From Atrina japonica (taxonomy: Eukaryota; Mollusca; Bivalvia; Pterioida; Pinnidae): 64,000 bases of DNA. Numbering within the stretch: the first letter of the stretch is position 1; each line of letters opens with the position of its first letter. This document shows positions 27,584 to 38,056 of this stretch, piece after piece. A model generated the notes under the pieces. That model was not told where the DNA came from, did not search any database, and saw nothing but the letters and a program-made list of their open reading frames with translations. The position numbers and the translations under genes are program-made. The stretch lies in the NCBI GenBank assembly GCA_030159075.1, contig BROG01000231.1, positions 762,501 to 826,500 of the forward strand, in the 5' to 3' direction.

Positions 27584-28886
27584 TTCTTGGATTCATTGGT
27601 GCATGTACCCCTTTGCAGGGTTGGAATTAAGCAGTGAACAATCTTTCAGGTTGTGCATTGGTTTTCGGTTGTTATATTAGGGCAAACTGTAGGTCACTGT
27701 GTTCAAATTACTGATTTAAAAGTCATAATCATGTATTTCATTGTCGGTAACATTTATTTTTGTTAATTTTTAATATTTTAAATAAAGATCAAATATTTGA
27801 GAAAAAATATTGGTAAATTCTAATGAGTTGTTAGGCCAAATAAGTCATTAAGACAACTCCTTTATTTTCATACCTCCACACATACATTGTAAGAGTTTCA
27901 TATATATGTACAATCTATTGCTGATAAACAGTAAACATTCATATTGTAACTCTATCTCATCTAATTAAGAATAAGAGTTTGACCTGTGACAATTTCTGCT
28001 GATGGTGAAAAGCTTGACCATGAAATAAAAACATATTAATGATCTGTACCAATTCCATATAGGCTTACTCTATTTTGGATTTTCTTTCTAGAGTAATAAT
28101 CATTTTTCAGCATTTTTGTCAGCCTTGTTGACAATGCCACTACTTTCTTATTTCAGAAAATTTCAATACATTAAGACATTAACACGTTTGGTAAATTTTG
28201 GGAAAATTATACTGAACAACCTTTAAATGCAGGGTATCAGATTAGCGGTCACCCAGTCGCCAATGCGAGTAAAAATTGTGCTGGGCGACATAAAATAGTC
28301 ATTATTGTCGCTCAGCTGGCGAGTGTTAAAAGTTTATTATCATACCAGAATCTTGACCATGTATCTAGACACCAGTTAGTGTATTCTTCACGCAAAGAAT
28401 TTAGATAAAAGTTTATCATTTGTACTTGTAGTTCTAAATGCATTTCTAAAAACCAATTAGAAAATAAAACAATTATTTTATTGACAATTAAACACGTTGG
28501 TCTTTTATACCTCATGGCGGAAAATATCAAAGAACACATCGTGTATTGACCACTATTACTTGCACTTAATGGAGACAGGAAATGGATGTTGGGTTTGCAA
28601 GAAAAGAACCAATACGGAATGGAACTGAATTTCAGGATTAGTTAAAATGAGGAAAACACTATACATAGCATGAAAGTTGTAAAAATGAAAATTGTAGGTG
28701 AATAATAAAAGTAAGAGCAATTACTGTAAAGAAGTTTTAATGGAATACATAAAATTGGATGGCTATTGTAACCATTTAACAAAAGTGAAATTTATACTTA
28801 CTTTTGTACTGACAGACAATAATAATAATAATAATGATGCATTAACAATTAATTTAAATGTACATACATCATTCAGAGACAACATC

Positions 28887-29081
28887 ACACTTGCCAACCT
28901 TGAAAAATTTTCATGGGGGAGATTTTTCAATCTCATGGGGGAGATACTAAATTTTAATAAGAATTAATAAGGAAATTTTAAGTGCATGGGGGGAGATATG
29001 CATTTGTCTTGAAGAAATTATCAAAATTTTACAAAAAAGTAGGGAGTCTCCCTATTTATAAGGGAGACTTGGCAAGTATGC
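28887..29081. repeat. short TIR element (ACTTGCCAAC / CTTGGCAAGT)
   Basis: Terminal ACTTGCCAACCTTG is matched by inverted ACTTGGCAAGT at the other end. The interior holds GGGGGAGAT repeats and GGGAGTCTCCC. Probably a MITE. Confidence 0.5.
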
Positions 29082-29999
29082 AACATATTATCAGGTATCT
29101 ATCATTATAACAAAAAATTAATGAATTACAAAATTTAATAAAATGTTGTTTTTTCTTTGCGATCAACCAGATTTTTATGGTGGCCAAACAAAATTTCAGT
29201 AGCACTTTGTTCAAAATGTTAAGGTTCAGGCCTGGTAGTAACAGTCAGTTTGTTGATTTTTATTTAAAGAAACAAAAAATCAGTTATTCTGTTTCCTTGT
29301 GTGTGTGTGTGTGTTTTTTTTTTTTTTATTAACAGCCATTTTTCAAAATAATATTTCTCTTTGTGAAACCCGAAAATTACATTAGTTTTGAGAGCATACA
29401 TGTAGCTGCCAACACTGCAAATTATGAATGGGAAATGAATTGTCCAGGGGACTGACTTAGGTCCCTTGGCAGGTCACGGACAGAGCCTGTGTGTGTGTGT
29501 GTGGGGGGGGGGGCAACACCCCCTGAGGCTGACGGAAAATGCAAAATAATACGTAAAAAATTCACAATCTGAGACAAATAGAGCTAATCCTAAATGTGCA
29601 ATATTTTAATTAATTGAACACATACATTTGTGTAGAAATACTTGCCACACCCTTTTGCTTTCCTGTCATGACTATGCATTGTCACATGAAAAACTTATAC
29701 AGTTTTTCCATGGGATGTCAAATGTTTTCAAAACATTAAGACATAATCAATCATATAAATTGGGCAACACATTGAACATGGTTACTCCCTCAAAAGGATG
29801 TGACATAGTCATAGTCTAGGCATAGGCCTAACTCGATAACTGTCTGTGTTCAAAAGGAGAAACAGGTCCCATCACATGCTCTTATGGGTATCAGATAACA
29901 AGGTCAAGGTTAATGACCCCCTACAGAGACATTTTGACTTGTCAAATTCATTGACTTACAGCAGAGTCCATTGTTTTTCAGGGGATAATGAGTTAAATG

Positions 30000-30458
30000 G
30001 GGTACGAAATTATCAAATCAGCACAAATTTACCGAATCAGCACCCGAATTACCAAATCATTATCTTATTTTACCGAATCGGCACTTATATTTGTAATTAT
30101 TTCGTATTTTTCAGAAAATTGTGTTATTATAATAATAATAAAATTCATTTCAAAGTATTACTTTGACTTTAAATGAGAAATATGTTCACTTAAAAGCGTA
30201 ATGCTGACAGGGGCTTTGTCCATGTACTGTATGGCCAGTATATCTGTGATTTTGGTATTGTATGTTATGGAATTATGTATCTAATGAATAAATGATGTTA
30301 TTGCCAAGGTAAATTGAATATTTATTCATTTAGCATACAAACCTAAAGGCACTTCAGTACTCAATCACTCCAACTGATTATCCAACAAAAATATTACACA
30401 AACAAAAACATGAATAAAGTGGCAACAGAATCAATGTCCATGAGAAAATATAAGAGAT

Positions 30459-30537
<79 letters not shown>

Positions 30538-30804
30538 GAATACTCTTTTTATTTCATTGTATTGTATTGCAATTGTGCAAAATTGGTAGGCCATAGCTTT
30601 GAAACGAGTCGGAGATTTATAAACGGCCCTGTAAACAAAGTGAGCATATTTTTCAATTAAAGTCAAAATAATACTTTCGAATGAATTTTAGTATCATTAT
30701 AATAACACAATTTACTGAAAAATACGAAATAATAACAAACACCGATTCGATAAAATAAGGTGCTGATTCGGTAAATATGTGCCAATTCGGTAATTCGTCG
30801 TACC
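30000..30804. mobile_element. foldback element with ~170-bp inverted repeats
   Basis: The left arm (30,000-30,175) and right arm (30,655-30,804) are inverted copies: GGTACGAAATTA against TAATTCGTCGTACC, with shared CCGAATCGGCAC/GCTGATTCGG-type blocks. GAGTTAAATG flanks both ends (29,990-29,999 and 30,805-30,814), a 9-10 bp target duplication of Mutator/hAT size. The interior holds a (AG)n tract and no transposase, so it is non-autonomous. Confidence 0.8.
30463..30534. repeat. (AG)n microsatellite
   Basis: About 36 AG dinucleotides inside the foldback element. Confidence 0.97.
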
Positions 30805-31325
30805 GAGTTAAATGTCATTGGAATCAATGTCTATCCATAGTATGGACCATACTCGTGTTTTATTTAGCCTATAGTTTTATCAATATGTATGCAATTATGG
30901 TCTCAGGATTATAGCAGGTATATATATTCTGAAACAATGAGATATCTGACAAAACAGTTACAATACAAAGTGACTGTTGACAATACCGGGTTTTATTATG
31001 ATTTGTGAATTTTTATTGACAGACAAGAGTCTGAAGAGAATATTTGTACACAGACTGGATCTTGGGCTTAACGATGAGAATTTATGGTTAAACGCAATAC
31101 TAAATACAACTTTGATATGTACTTAATTATCATGCGTCTATGTAATCAAACTATTTTGCATGTAAACAATCAAAATTCCAATATCTATTGTTTCCTAATT
31201 TCCATGTTCATCAGCTGTTTGTGTGTTTTAGGTTAGCTACCTACTGGAGACATTACGTGATCAGATTTATCAGGGCCATCTTCGAGTGATTTACGCACTT
31301 TCATTGAAAAGTTTATTATCTTTAC

Positions 31326-31424
31326 CTGGTCCTGCAGATTTCCCAAATCAAAAGCACCATCTCTGGGCGGTCCAGCAGGGATGTCACCATTCATTGGAGG
31401 TCTTACTACGGGTACGACCGCCAT
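31326..31424 (-). CDS. raf: raf kinase exon 1: N-terminus with start codon
   Basis: The ATG at 31,424 opens a 33-codon exon (MAVVPVVRPPMNGDIPAGPP, then RDGAFDLGNLQDQ) that stops at donor CAG|GTAAAG in phase 0, matching exon 2 exactly. The sequence is low-complexity and not conserved, as usual for Raf N-termini. The start is chosen because it is the only ATG that gives an open frame with the correct phase. Confidence 0.8.
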
Positions 31425-31520
31425 TTTGCCTCTTGAACAGAGGTTTTCACGTGACCTTCCTACATTACCGCGAGATCTCGCGTGTTTTTACTAAATCAAT
31501 ATGCATTGGCGTCTGAGCAA
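31425..31520 (-). promoter_or_regulatory. probable raf promoter / 5' UTR
   Basis: CpG-containing sequence just upstream of the start, with a 14-bp palindrome CGCGAGATCTCGCG at 31,469-31,482 and an E-box-like CACGTGACC at 31,449. TATA-less, as expected for a housekeeping kinase. The transcription start is not determined. Confidence 0.4.
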
Positions 31521-31524
31521 GTAA

Positions 31525-33329
31525 GTCAACCCGCCTATATCAGTGTACGAACTAAATAAAGCCCAAATCCAGACATCCGAGACACCTTATTTTTTATGAT
31601 TTCGCATTTCTTTATAATCGATACATCGGGTTAAAAGCGGTAATGGAAAGACATATTTAATGCTCATTATAGAGAAAATCAACATTTGAGAACCAGTCTA
31701 TCAAGTATGAATAAGATAAATTAACAAATGAACAAACAAACAAATAAAACAGACATTAACCCTATCAAGCTAAAATGTATGTATAAAAAAAAAATCTGTT
31801 TTTTATCAAAAAAGTCAAAAGGAACATACCCAGACCCTCCCGTTATACCAGCGATATCGATCTACTTAGGCCTATAGATTACATAGAACTGCATATTTAG
31901 GTGAATGTATACAAAATATCTAACACTATATTTTCACTGAATTCTTGAATTTATGATCGAAAGTTTAAAAACAGGGGTTGACAGCAGGGTACTTGACCAT
32001 GACATAAATAATTCTTCTAATTGAAATATGCTACATTATGTCTGTAACCTGGCGGATGCCAAAGTATAGAGCTATACAGTGATATTTGGCAAACCAGAGT
32101 TGAGTTCAGGTGTTTCGAAATACATACAAGTAAATGCACGTGTTTTCAACTAGAATAGATATTGACAATTGTACACAACGATGGAAAATTGACAACGAAA
32201 CTTAATGGTAATGTGATGACTTGTGATTTTTGACATTTTGAGTAATTAATTAACTTTGGTAAACCTAGTTTAAACTTATTTATTTCACAACGATGAACAA
32301 ACAAGTTTAAACAACTTATATAAATGTCCCTCGATGGCTCTGTTTTGGTGTTATGGGGTCCTTGCTATGAATGTAAACCGGAGTACCCGTAGAAAACGCA
32401 CATGTCTGACTTAGCAACCGCCATCCCATTTCACATACTCCTCTGTCCAATCCGAGGATTCAACCTGGGTCGCACTGGTGAGAAGCGAATGTGGTAACCA
32501 CTGTGCTACCCGGACACCCCCAGTGCAGTTAACTTAGTCTATGTATTTTAAAGTGATAATATGTTGTTGTTCAAACGATATGAATTCTAAGCGCGTTTAA
32601 AGTCCACATTAGGTAACGCTCAACAGGGGATACTTACTCCTCCATGGTACCTGATCTAATCTCTAGCCTGATTATCCATTAATTGGTATGTATGTGTATT
32701 ATGATAATTATGTTTGTAAATTTGCTTAAAGCGCGGGTTGACAACCGTACCAAAAACTGCATACATGGGGAAGGGGTCGCTATGATGTACACCCTTATAA
32801 ACTTTTCCCACTCATGTAATTTTGGTACGATGGCTCTGTACTGTTTGTTTTTATAATCAAACCTCCTGTTTTATTTTACCTTTTGCACTTTGGAGGTAAA
32901 TAACTATATACTCTTTCTTCCCTCTAACTCGAAATCCCGAATTCAACCGGGCTTTGTCTGTATATTATGGATTTAAGAATCTGTAAATATATTTTCGTTT
33001 GCGTTTTCTCAGTATGTATTATAATGTGAAAATTCATTGCAAACAAAATTTGCATTGGAAGTTTACGATTTTCCCTTGTGTTATTCATAGGCGTAGGAAC
33101 CAGGGGGGCGGTCCCCACTTTTTTCACATGCATTTTTAAAAAAATTATCACCACATCTAGAATCTAAAAAAAATCTTCCCAGAGCTCTTAAATTAGGGCC
33201 TGCCAAAATTTCGCGCCTCGCTACGACAACATTTATATACTCTTCTTTCCCTCTAACTCGAAATCCTGAAAACAATCTTAACCGACAAAAACATTTTCAC
33301 AAAAAAAAAAAAAAATTGGAAAATTTCCC
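31525..33329. other. intergenic DNA, no gene seen
   Basis: AT-rich, no recognisable coding sequence. A short direct repeat of CTCTTCTTTCCCTCTAACTC lies near 32,910 and 33,240. It abuts the CACCCC target duplication of Polinton A. Confidence 0.5.
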
Positions 33330-33344
33330 CACCCCAGTAGTTAT

Positions 33345-33472
33345 AGGCAGCTCTCCGGTGCGCCATTTGAATTTTGCCGCTAGGGGGCGCCACCAGTGGC
33401 GCTGTTGATGACGTCATCAGAATACTGGCTTCTGATTGTCAATCAATTCAAATGCGCACCGGAGAGCCGCCT
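33345..33472. repeat. terminal T-shaped palindrome, element A left
   Basis: The outer stem AGGCaGCTCTCCGGTGCGC pairs with GCGCACCGGAGAGCcGCCT and extends through ATTTGAATT/AATTCAAAT, about 28 bp with one A/C mismatch. Inside lie GCGCCAC/GTGGCGC, the 14-bp palindrome TGATGACGTCATCA and TCAGAA/TTCTGA. The layout resembles parvoviral terminal hairpins. Confidence 0.88.
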
Positions 33473-33975
33473 GTGACGTCACAACCGGAAGTGTGTCATA
33501 ATACCGGAAGTGAGGTCATACCGAAGTGAGGTCATACCGGAAGTGAGTCATGTTTGTCATGGCAATAAGGAAAAGAGCCAATCGTTGAGCTTGGAGGCGT
33601 GTCTATGAACCGGAAGTGGAAGGTTGCGGGGGCGGCCATTTTGGTTAAGGAGCCAATGAAAGCCTTCGTTTACAAGATGATGGGGTCACGAGAAGTCACA
33701 AGAGGTCACGTGAGTTCCCCGAGAAGTCAACGGGAAGAGAGAGAAATGGGTTTTTCCAGTTTTGAGCTGAGAGTGAATCTATTTTTAGAAACCGAAACTT
33801 TGGGGTTTCCCAGTTTTGAGCTGAGAGTGAAATCTATTTTTAGAACCGAAACTTTGGGTTTTTCCAGTTTGTGAAACTAGCAGTTGGTGGCGCTACCGTC
33901 GGTGAAACCTAGTAGTTGGTGGCGCCACCGTCGTTAAGAGTTGTGTATCATGCGCATGCGCGAGAAGCGATTAGG
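33473..33975. promoter_or_regulatory. terminal enhancer/promoter array of element A (left)
   Basis: Tandem ACCGGAAGTG (perfect ETS/GABP-type sites) alternate with TGACGTCA, GAGGTCAT and TGAGTCA between 33,476 and 33,550. CCAAT boxes follow (AGCCAATCG, GAGCCAATG), then a YY1-like GCGGCCATTTTGG, CACGTG near 33,708, and an NRF1-type GCGCATGCGC near 33,952. All five termini of this family in the window carry the same set. Binding is inferred from consensus only. Confidence 0.7.
33749..33870. repeat. ~54-bp tandem units in arm A-left
   Basis: About 2.5 copies of a unit with CCAGTTTTGAGCTGAGAGTG, TCTATTTTTAGAACCG and AAACTTTGGG. Copy number differs between arms (about three in B-left, two in each right arm, one in C). 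Confidence 0.85.
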
Positions 33976-34024
33976 CCGAGCTCGATTCAAGCTTGAACTA
34001 AGACTTGTACTAAGGCTTGTAGAG

Positions 34025-34330
34025 TGACGAGTATAGTGTACAAAGGGAGATCACTCTGTATAAGACTTTACAGGTGAAACAAAGGGAGATTACTCTGTAT
34101 AGCTTGTATGAGTAGGACTAAAGGGAGATCACTCTGTATAGACTGTATAGGTGAAACAAAGGGAGATTACTCTGTATAGACTTTATAGGTGAAACAAAGG
34201 GAGATTACTCTGTATAGACTATAGAGATGGGGCAAAGGGAGATCACTCTGTATAGACTGTATACATGAAACAAAGGGCGATTACTCTGTATAGACTATAG
34301 GGGTGGAACAAAAGGGGCGATGACTCCTAT
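34025..34330. repeat. ~37-bp tandem array (eight copies), arm A-left
   Basis: Units of ACAAAGGGAGATCACTCTGT followed by ATAGACT and a variable AGGTGAA part. The same array with about the same copy number is in element B (47,518-47,800). Absent from the right arms. Confidence 0.9.
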
Positions 34331-34449
34331 ATGGGGTGTAATACACTTAACCAGAGAGGGAGGGTGGGTGGGTAGTGAAATAGAAAGTATAGGAAGGGTA
34401 GCCATCTTGGGTATGGAATCATGGGACTGACTAATCTCACGGCTGGAGT

Positions 34450-34800
34450 GAGAACCATAGAACATGAAAGTGTGTAACGTACTCAAAGTTTGTCAAAAGT
34501 GATCAAGTGTGTACCGTTCTCATGTTTCAAAGTTTTGTCAAAGTGATCAAGTGTTTGTGTCGTTCTCAAAGTTTGTCAAAGTGATCAAGTGTGTACCGTT
34601 CTCATGTTTCAAAGTTTGCAACGTGTGCAACGTTCTAAGTTATGAAGTCTCAAAGTGACACAAGTGACAAAGTGACACAAGTAGTTTGTGTCGTTCTCAA
34701 AGTTTGCAACGTGTGTACCGTTTCTTAGTTATGAAGTCTCAACGAGTGACACGAAGTGACAAAGTGACACAAGTAGTAAAGTGTAAAGTATGAAGTTGTT
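34450..34800. repeat. AAAGTTTGTCAAAGTGATCA tandem repeats, arm A-left
   Basis: Interleaved repeats of GTGTGTACCGTTCTCA, AAAGTTTGTCAAAGTGATCA and AAGTGACACAAGT. Shared with element B at 47,955-48,205. Non-coding. Confidence 0.8.
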
Positions 34801-34872
34801 CACCATTACAGTCGTTTCAACAAGTTTTTATATTTCTTGTACTACTGTATATAAAAATAAAAAATTAAACAC

Positions 34873-34955
34873 TCACCCAGAGAGAGTTTTTCTGACGATG
34901 TTGACTCTTCGAGCTTCGGCTGCCAAATGAGCTCTCAGTAGTCTAACTGAAGTTA
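34873..34955 (-). promoter_or_regulatory. outward leader-like unit with splice donor, A-left
   Basis: On the minus strand this reads AGCTCGAAGAGTCAACATCG, TCAG, a short A-run, then CTGGGTGAGTGTTT. GGGTGAGTG is a good 5' splice-site match. Related units lie in every arm, always oriented toward the element end. Function is inferred. Confidence 0.55.
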
Positions 34956-35177
34956 TTCTCAAGTGTTTAATGTTACTATTTTTTTAGAATTGCCCTCGTT
35001 TTGAATTTTTTATCTCTAACTAAACTTTTTCTCAAAGTGTTTAATGTTACTATTTTTAGAATTGATTTCTATCTCATAAAATTTGTTCAATCAAGTAAAA
35101 AGAATTAACTTACTTACTACTAGACTTAACCACTATAGTATAAACACAAACACAAAAACTGCATAGTTTCAGTTAAG

Positions 35178-35216
35178 GTTTCTTTTCGTGTAAGTTAGGT
35201 GGCCCTGAAAAGGGCC
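35178..35216 (-). terminator. histone-type 3' stem-loop and purine element, A-left gene
   Basis: Minus strand: AAAC, then GGCCCTTTTCAGGGCC (35,201-35,216; 6-bp stem, UUUC loop), then ACC, then ACGAAAAGAAACC (35,178-35,190). This is the architecture of metazoan replication-dependent histone mRNA 3' ends (SLBP stem-loop plus U7-directed downstream element). It lies ~30 bp after the gene's apparent stop. Confidence 0.85.
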
Positions 35217-35244
35217 GTTTGTTTTTTCGGGTTTAAAAAACCCT

Positions 35245-35620
35245 ATTCCCCGTCCATCAGACGTCGCAACTGACTGACTTGCACTTCTTTTTCCTTTATC
35301 AGTCGTCTAATTTCCTGCTCCTGGCAGCCTCAGAAGTCTCAAATCTGCCTGAGCCAATGGTATACTGCAGCTCAGTCAGTGGAGGTGCTGATGGTACAGC
35401 CCTGGGTGCAGGAGGTCTAGGGGGTGGTACCCTAGAACTGCAAGGTGGCGGTGGCGGCGGACGGTCTAAAAATGATGGCCGACGGGGAGTAGGTCGTACT
35501 ACTGTCACTTTGCGTTTCGGCTGCGACGAACACCTGTGAATTCCTCTAATGAAATCTGTTTCACTTTGGAATATCTCCAAACCTGTCCATGGTGATGATG
35601 AACTGATACCGAGTCACACC
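35245..35620 (-). CDS. Pro-rich/coiled-coil small protein, element A copy (frameshifted)
   Basis: The ATG after the conserved leader AGTTCATCATCACC lies near 35,590, but the frame shifts within ten codons. The longest open part (35,299-35,580) encodes a basic segment (KRKVTVVRPTPRRP), then a Pro-rich stretch. Two further single-base shifts are needed near 35,300-35,360 to reach the coiled-coil C-terminus (EIRRLIKEKEVQVSQLRRL) ending at a TAG near 35,245. Homologous to the gene at 58,860 in element B, which ends EINRLMIEKEREVRRWRRLL. No known function. Promoter: CRE plus TATA box. 3' end: histone-type stem-loop. Confidence 0.6.
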
Positions 35621-35630
35621 AAATGTCATG

Positions 35631-35671
35631 TTTATATAGAGACTATGAACGCGCACGCAATCATGACGTCA
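35631..35671 (-). promoter_or_regulatory. TATA box and CRE for the A-left gene
   Basis: Minus strand: TGACGTCA (35,664-35,671), then CTATATAAACATG (TATA at 35,630-35,638), then the 5' leader CTCGGTATCAGTTCATCATC shared with the paralogous gene in element B. Confidence 0.7.
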
Positions 35672-35917
35672 GAGGTCTATTCGGAGTATGAGTTGTTTTC
35701 ATGACTCCTACAACTACTACTACTGACTACTCGGAACGTTTTGTCTTATACCTTAGAATGATACACTACTCAAGTGACTATTGTATATAATACATACATG
35801 ACTGAAGTGACTATGTATATAATACTACATCTCTCAGTTTTCATTGACTAGTATTAAAATGGCCTACTATCAGTCCATATCTCCCGATACGATTATATAT
35901 ATTTAAACAATTAAAGC

Positions 35918-36549
35918 ATGAATTTACCATGGTTGTGGCGGGACCTACCAAATCAGGGAAAACTGTATTTGTAAAACAGTTGATAGAATGGAAGGATCAA
36001 TGGATTCATTCCCCTCCCGACAAAATTGTATGGTGTTATCGTGAATGGCAACCTGCTTATGAAATCTTACAACGGGAACATCAAGTATCACTTCGTTCAA
36101 AATATACCTGAGATGACGAAGTCTTAGTTTTCTGATCCAACTCGTCGTCACCTACTTGTCTTTTGATGATAATGATGGGTAGTAAAGCTCTCGATTCTAT
36201 CGTAGAATGGTTTACAACGTAAAGCTCATCATCGAAACACAAGTGTGATCTACATCACTCAAAACTTGTTTGAATCGTGCTAAACAATATCGTACCATAA
36301 GTCTGAATGCTCATTATCTCGTCCTGTTTAAGGAATCCTAGAGATAAATCTCAAGTGACCAGCTTATCACGATCAAATTAGACCCTACCAGGTTTAAACC
36401 ATGCTTATCACGATGCTACAAATCGTCCCTCATGGTATATCTCTTGATTGATCTCACATGCGTCTACCCCTGATAATCTAAGATTAAGATCAGATCTGTT
36501 TCATCCTTGGTTTACAGGAGGAATAGTGTTGTATACACCTTATAAGTAG
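35918..36549 (+). pseudogene. Polinton packaging ATPase (FtsK/HerA type), frameshifted
   Basis: The Walker A motif GPTKSGKT is at 35,938-35,964, followed by FVKQLIEWKDQWI and VWCYREWQPAYEIL, matching the genome-packaging ATPases of Polintons and adintoviruses. After codon 60 the frame breaks, but family segments continue in other frames: a Walker B-like LLVFDD near 36,150, an SLNAHYLVLFKNP segment near 36,305-36,345, and an LLIDL segment near 36,445. It ends near TAG 36,549. At least four indels are needed. In the family this enzyme pumps DNA into capsids. Confidence 0.85.
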
Positions 36550-36602
36550 ACAGTCACTTTCTCTAAGGGTGTCATTTCTCGTATTCCTGTTAACGTAGAA
36601 TC

Positions 36603-37113
36603 ATGAATCCTTTACCTAAAGCCACCAGTAAACTGGTGACTACTCTAAGAAAATTACAATTGGAGAAAAAGATCCTGTCAGACGTCAAGAACTGTTAGAA
36701 TTAGGTAGAGACGCTTTATTGAAATGGTTTGGTATGGGAGCTAAAAATCTTCTGTCTGGTACCATTCCAGTGACTAAACCTACAGCATCGTTAATACAGA
36801 GAAAATGCTGATCATTTAAAAATCATTGCTGACCCAAAAGCTGATGAAGAAGATAAGAAAACTGCTATCTTAAAACGAGGAGGGGCAGGGTTCTTAGGTG
36901 GGGTAATCATTCGATCCCTGTTACAGTGGGCTAGTCGTCCAAGAAGAACTCTGCACCTAAAAAGAAAAAAAAACACCCCCTCCTCCTAAGCAGAGAAAGC
37001 AGAGCCCTAAAAAAGAAGAAGAGTCTTAAGAGAAGAAGAGTCCTAAGAAGAAGAGTCCTAAGAAGAAGACACCACCATTGATTCTAAAACTAAAATCTGA
37101 AACAGATTCGTGA
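36603..37113 (+). pseudogene. Lys-rich virion-type protein (core-protein-like), frameshifted
   Basis: Starts MNPLPKATSKLVTTLRKLQL. Near 36,875-36,945 it has a Gly-rich hydrophobic segment (RGGAGFLGGVIIRSLLQW), then a strongly basic tail of repeated KKKSPKK-type units (36,955-37,075). The layout suggests a DNA-condensing or minor capsid protein, comparable in style to adenoviral core proteins. That role is inference. Confidence 0.5.
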
Positions 37114-37123
37114 AGCTAATACA

Positions 37124-37616
37124 ATGAATCAGGCTACTCCTACACGAAATACCGTCTCCACCTGTAACCAACAGTCCCGTAGCAGGAACTTCTGCTACTG
37201 CAACATCTATCTTTTGGACAACCTATACGTCTTTCCTGGTAGACCTAATATCAAAATTACACAACGGAAACAACCTTCTATTACTAAGACTAAAGCAGTC
37301 CTACAGGCACTGAATGTACCTAAGAAGTCTACTCTTACTAATACTTCCAAGCAGTCTTTGTTATTTCCCTTATTACCAAAACCTTTAACTGCTAAAGATG
37401 TTATCATCTCAGCGGAACAAACATGTTACATCTACTCCAAAGTCTACTCGTTTACCTTCGTTTGCTTCTACCTTTGGATCTCCCATCACCAGTCAGCCTA
37501 AGACACAGGCTACTTCATATATGAATAGCTACAAATGTCTATGGTGTCGGGCTCTTTTTACTACGAGTAAAGAACTTCAAGATCAAAAACGACTTCAACA
37601 TCCTATGTTGATATAG
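37124..37616 (+). pseudogene. unknown protein with CxxC C-terminal motif, frameshifted
   Basis: Begins MNQATPTRNTVSTCNQQS. A frame change near 37,400 leads to an S/T/P-rich stretch and a C-terminal YKCLWCRALFTTSKEL...LQHP, half of a C2H2-type zinc finger. Function unknown; a position between ATPase and integrase suggests a virion or regulatory protein. Confidence 0.4.
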
Positions 37617-37684
37617 GTTTATAAAAACTAACCTCAGATCATGTATTGAGTCATTTGTATAGAATACTTAGTTGTAGTGACATC

Positions 37685-38053
37685 ATGGCACCACGAAAAA
37701 AGTAAGCATGGGCTTGAATCTCATGCTGCTTTGATTAAAGTCTTAGACAAAAGCAGTATCCTATTGAGTTTAAAAAGATGATCTTACGGTATGCCCCTGA
37801 TGATACGATCATGAAAATTTGTGAAGTGGTGTATAACATCTTAAAAGGAGTGATTCCTTTAACAAAAACGCCAGAAACAGCACTTGGGTTTCAAAGAAAC
37901 GGGTCTTAAGAAAACTAGTTCATCCTCAATTGACTGTCCCTCAACGACGTCGAATTCTAACGAATCAACAGGGTGGTGTGTTACCTTTTCTTACCCTTAT
38001 TAGCGCCCATTACTAGGAGCCATAGCTTCTCCTGTCTTAAAATCTATTCTATA
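37685..38053 (+). pseudogene. conserved Polinton small protein (LTNQ-GG-LPFL type), frameshifted
   Basis: Starts MAPRKK. A middle open part reads FKKMILRYAPDDTIMKICEV. Near 37,940-38,050 the motif TNQQGGVLPFL and PIASPVLKSIL match a small hydrophobic-tailed protein recurrent in aquatic-animal Polintons. Several indels. Function unknown, probably virion-associated. Confidence 0.45.
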
Positions 38054-38056
38054 ACC

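Larger units (their letters stand above)
22617..31325. other. raf intron 1 (~8.7 kb), repeats only
   Basis: No further exon recognised. Contents: (TA)n at 23,185-23,240; a bivalve-type GCCCCCGACCTGAAAGG element near 23,490; a 79-codon repeat-like frame near 24.4-24.65 kb; a MITE at 26,336; a 53-bp tandem duplication at 27,476; a TIR element at 28,887; and a foldback element at 30,000. Confidence 0.6.
33336..34030. repeat. Polinton A left terminal inverted repeat
   Basis: Inverted match to about 45,300-46,072. In order: terminal hairpin, GACGTCA/ETS array, YY1-like GCGGCCATTTTGG, repeated CCAGTTTTGAGCTGAGAGTG units, GTTGGTGGCGCCACCGTCG, NRF1-like GCGCATGCGC, and AAGCTTGAACTAAGACTTGT. Confidence 0.9.

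Noticed and set aside
30394..30666. 90-codon minus-strand ORF with (Leu-Ser)n
   Set aside because: Translation of the AG microsatellite inside the foldback element.
33599..33874. 91-codon plus-strand ORF with repeated FSSFELRV
   Set aside because: Lies in the terminal inverted repeat and reflects its 54-bp tandem units. Similar frames in other arms are not preserved as one ORF.
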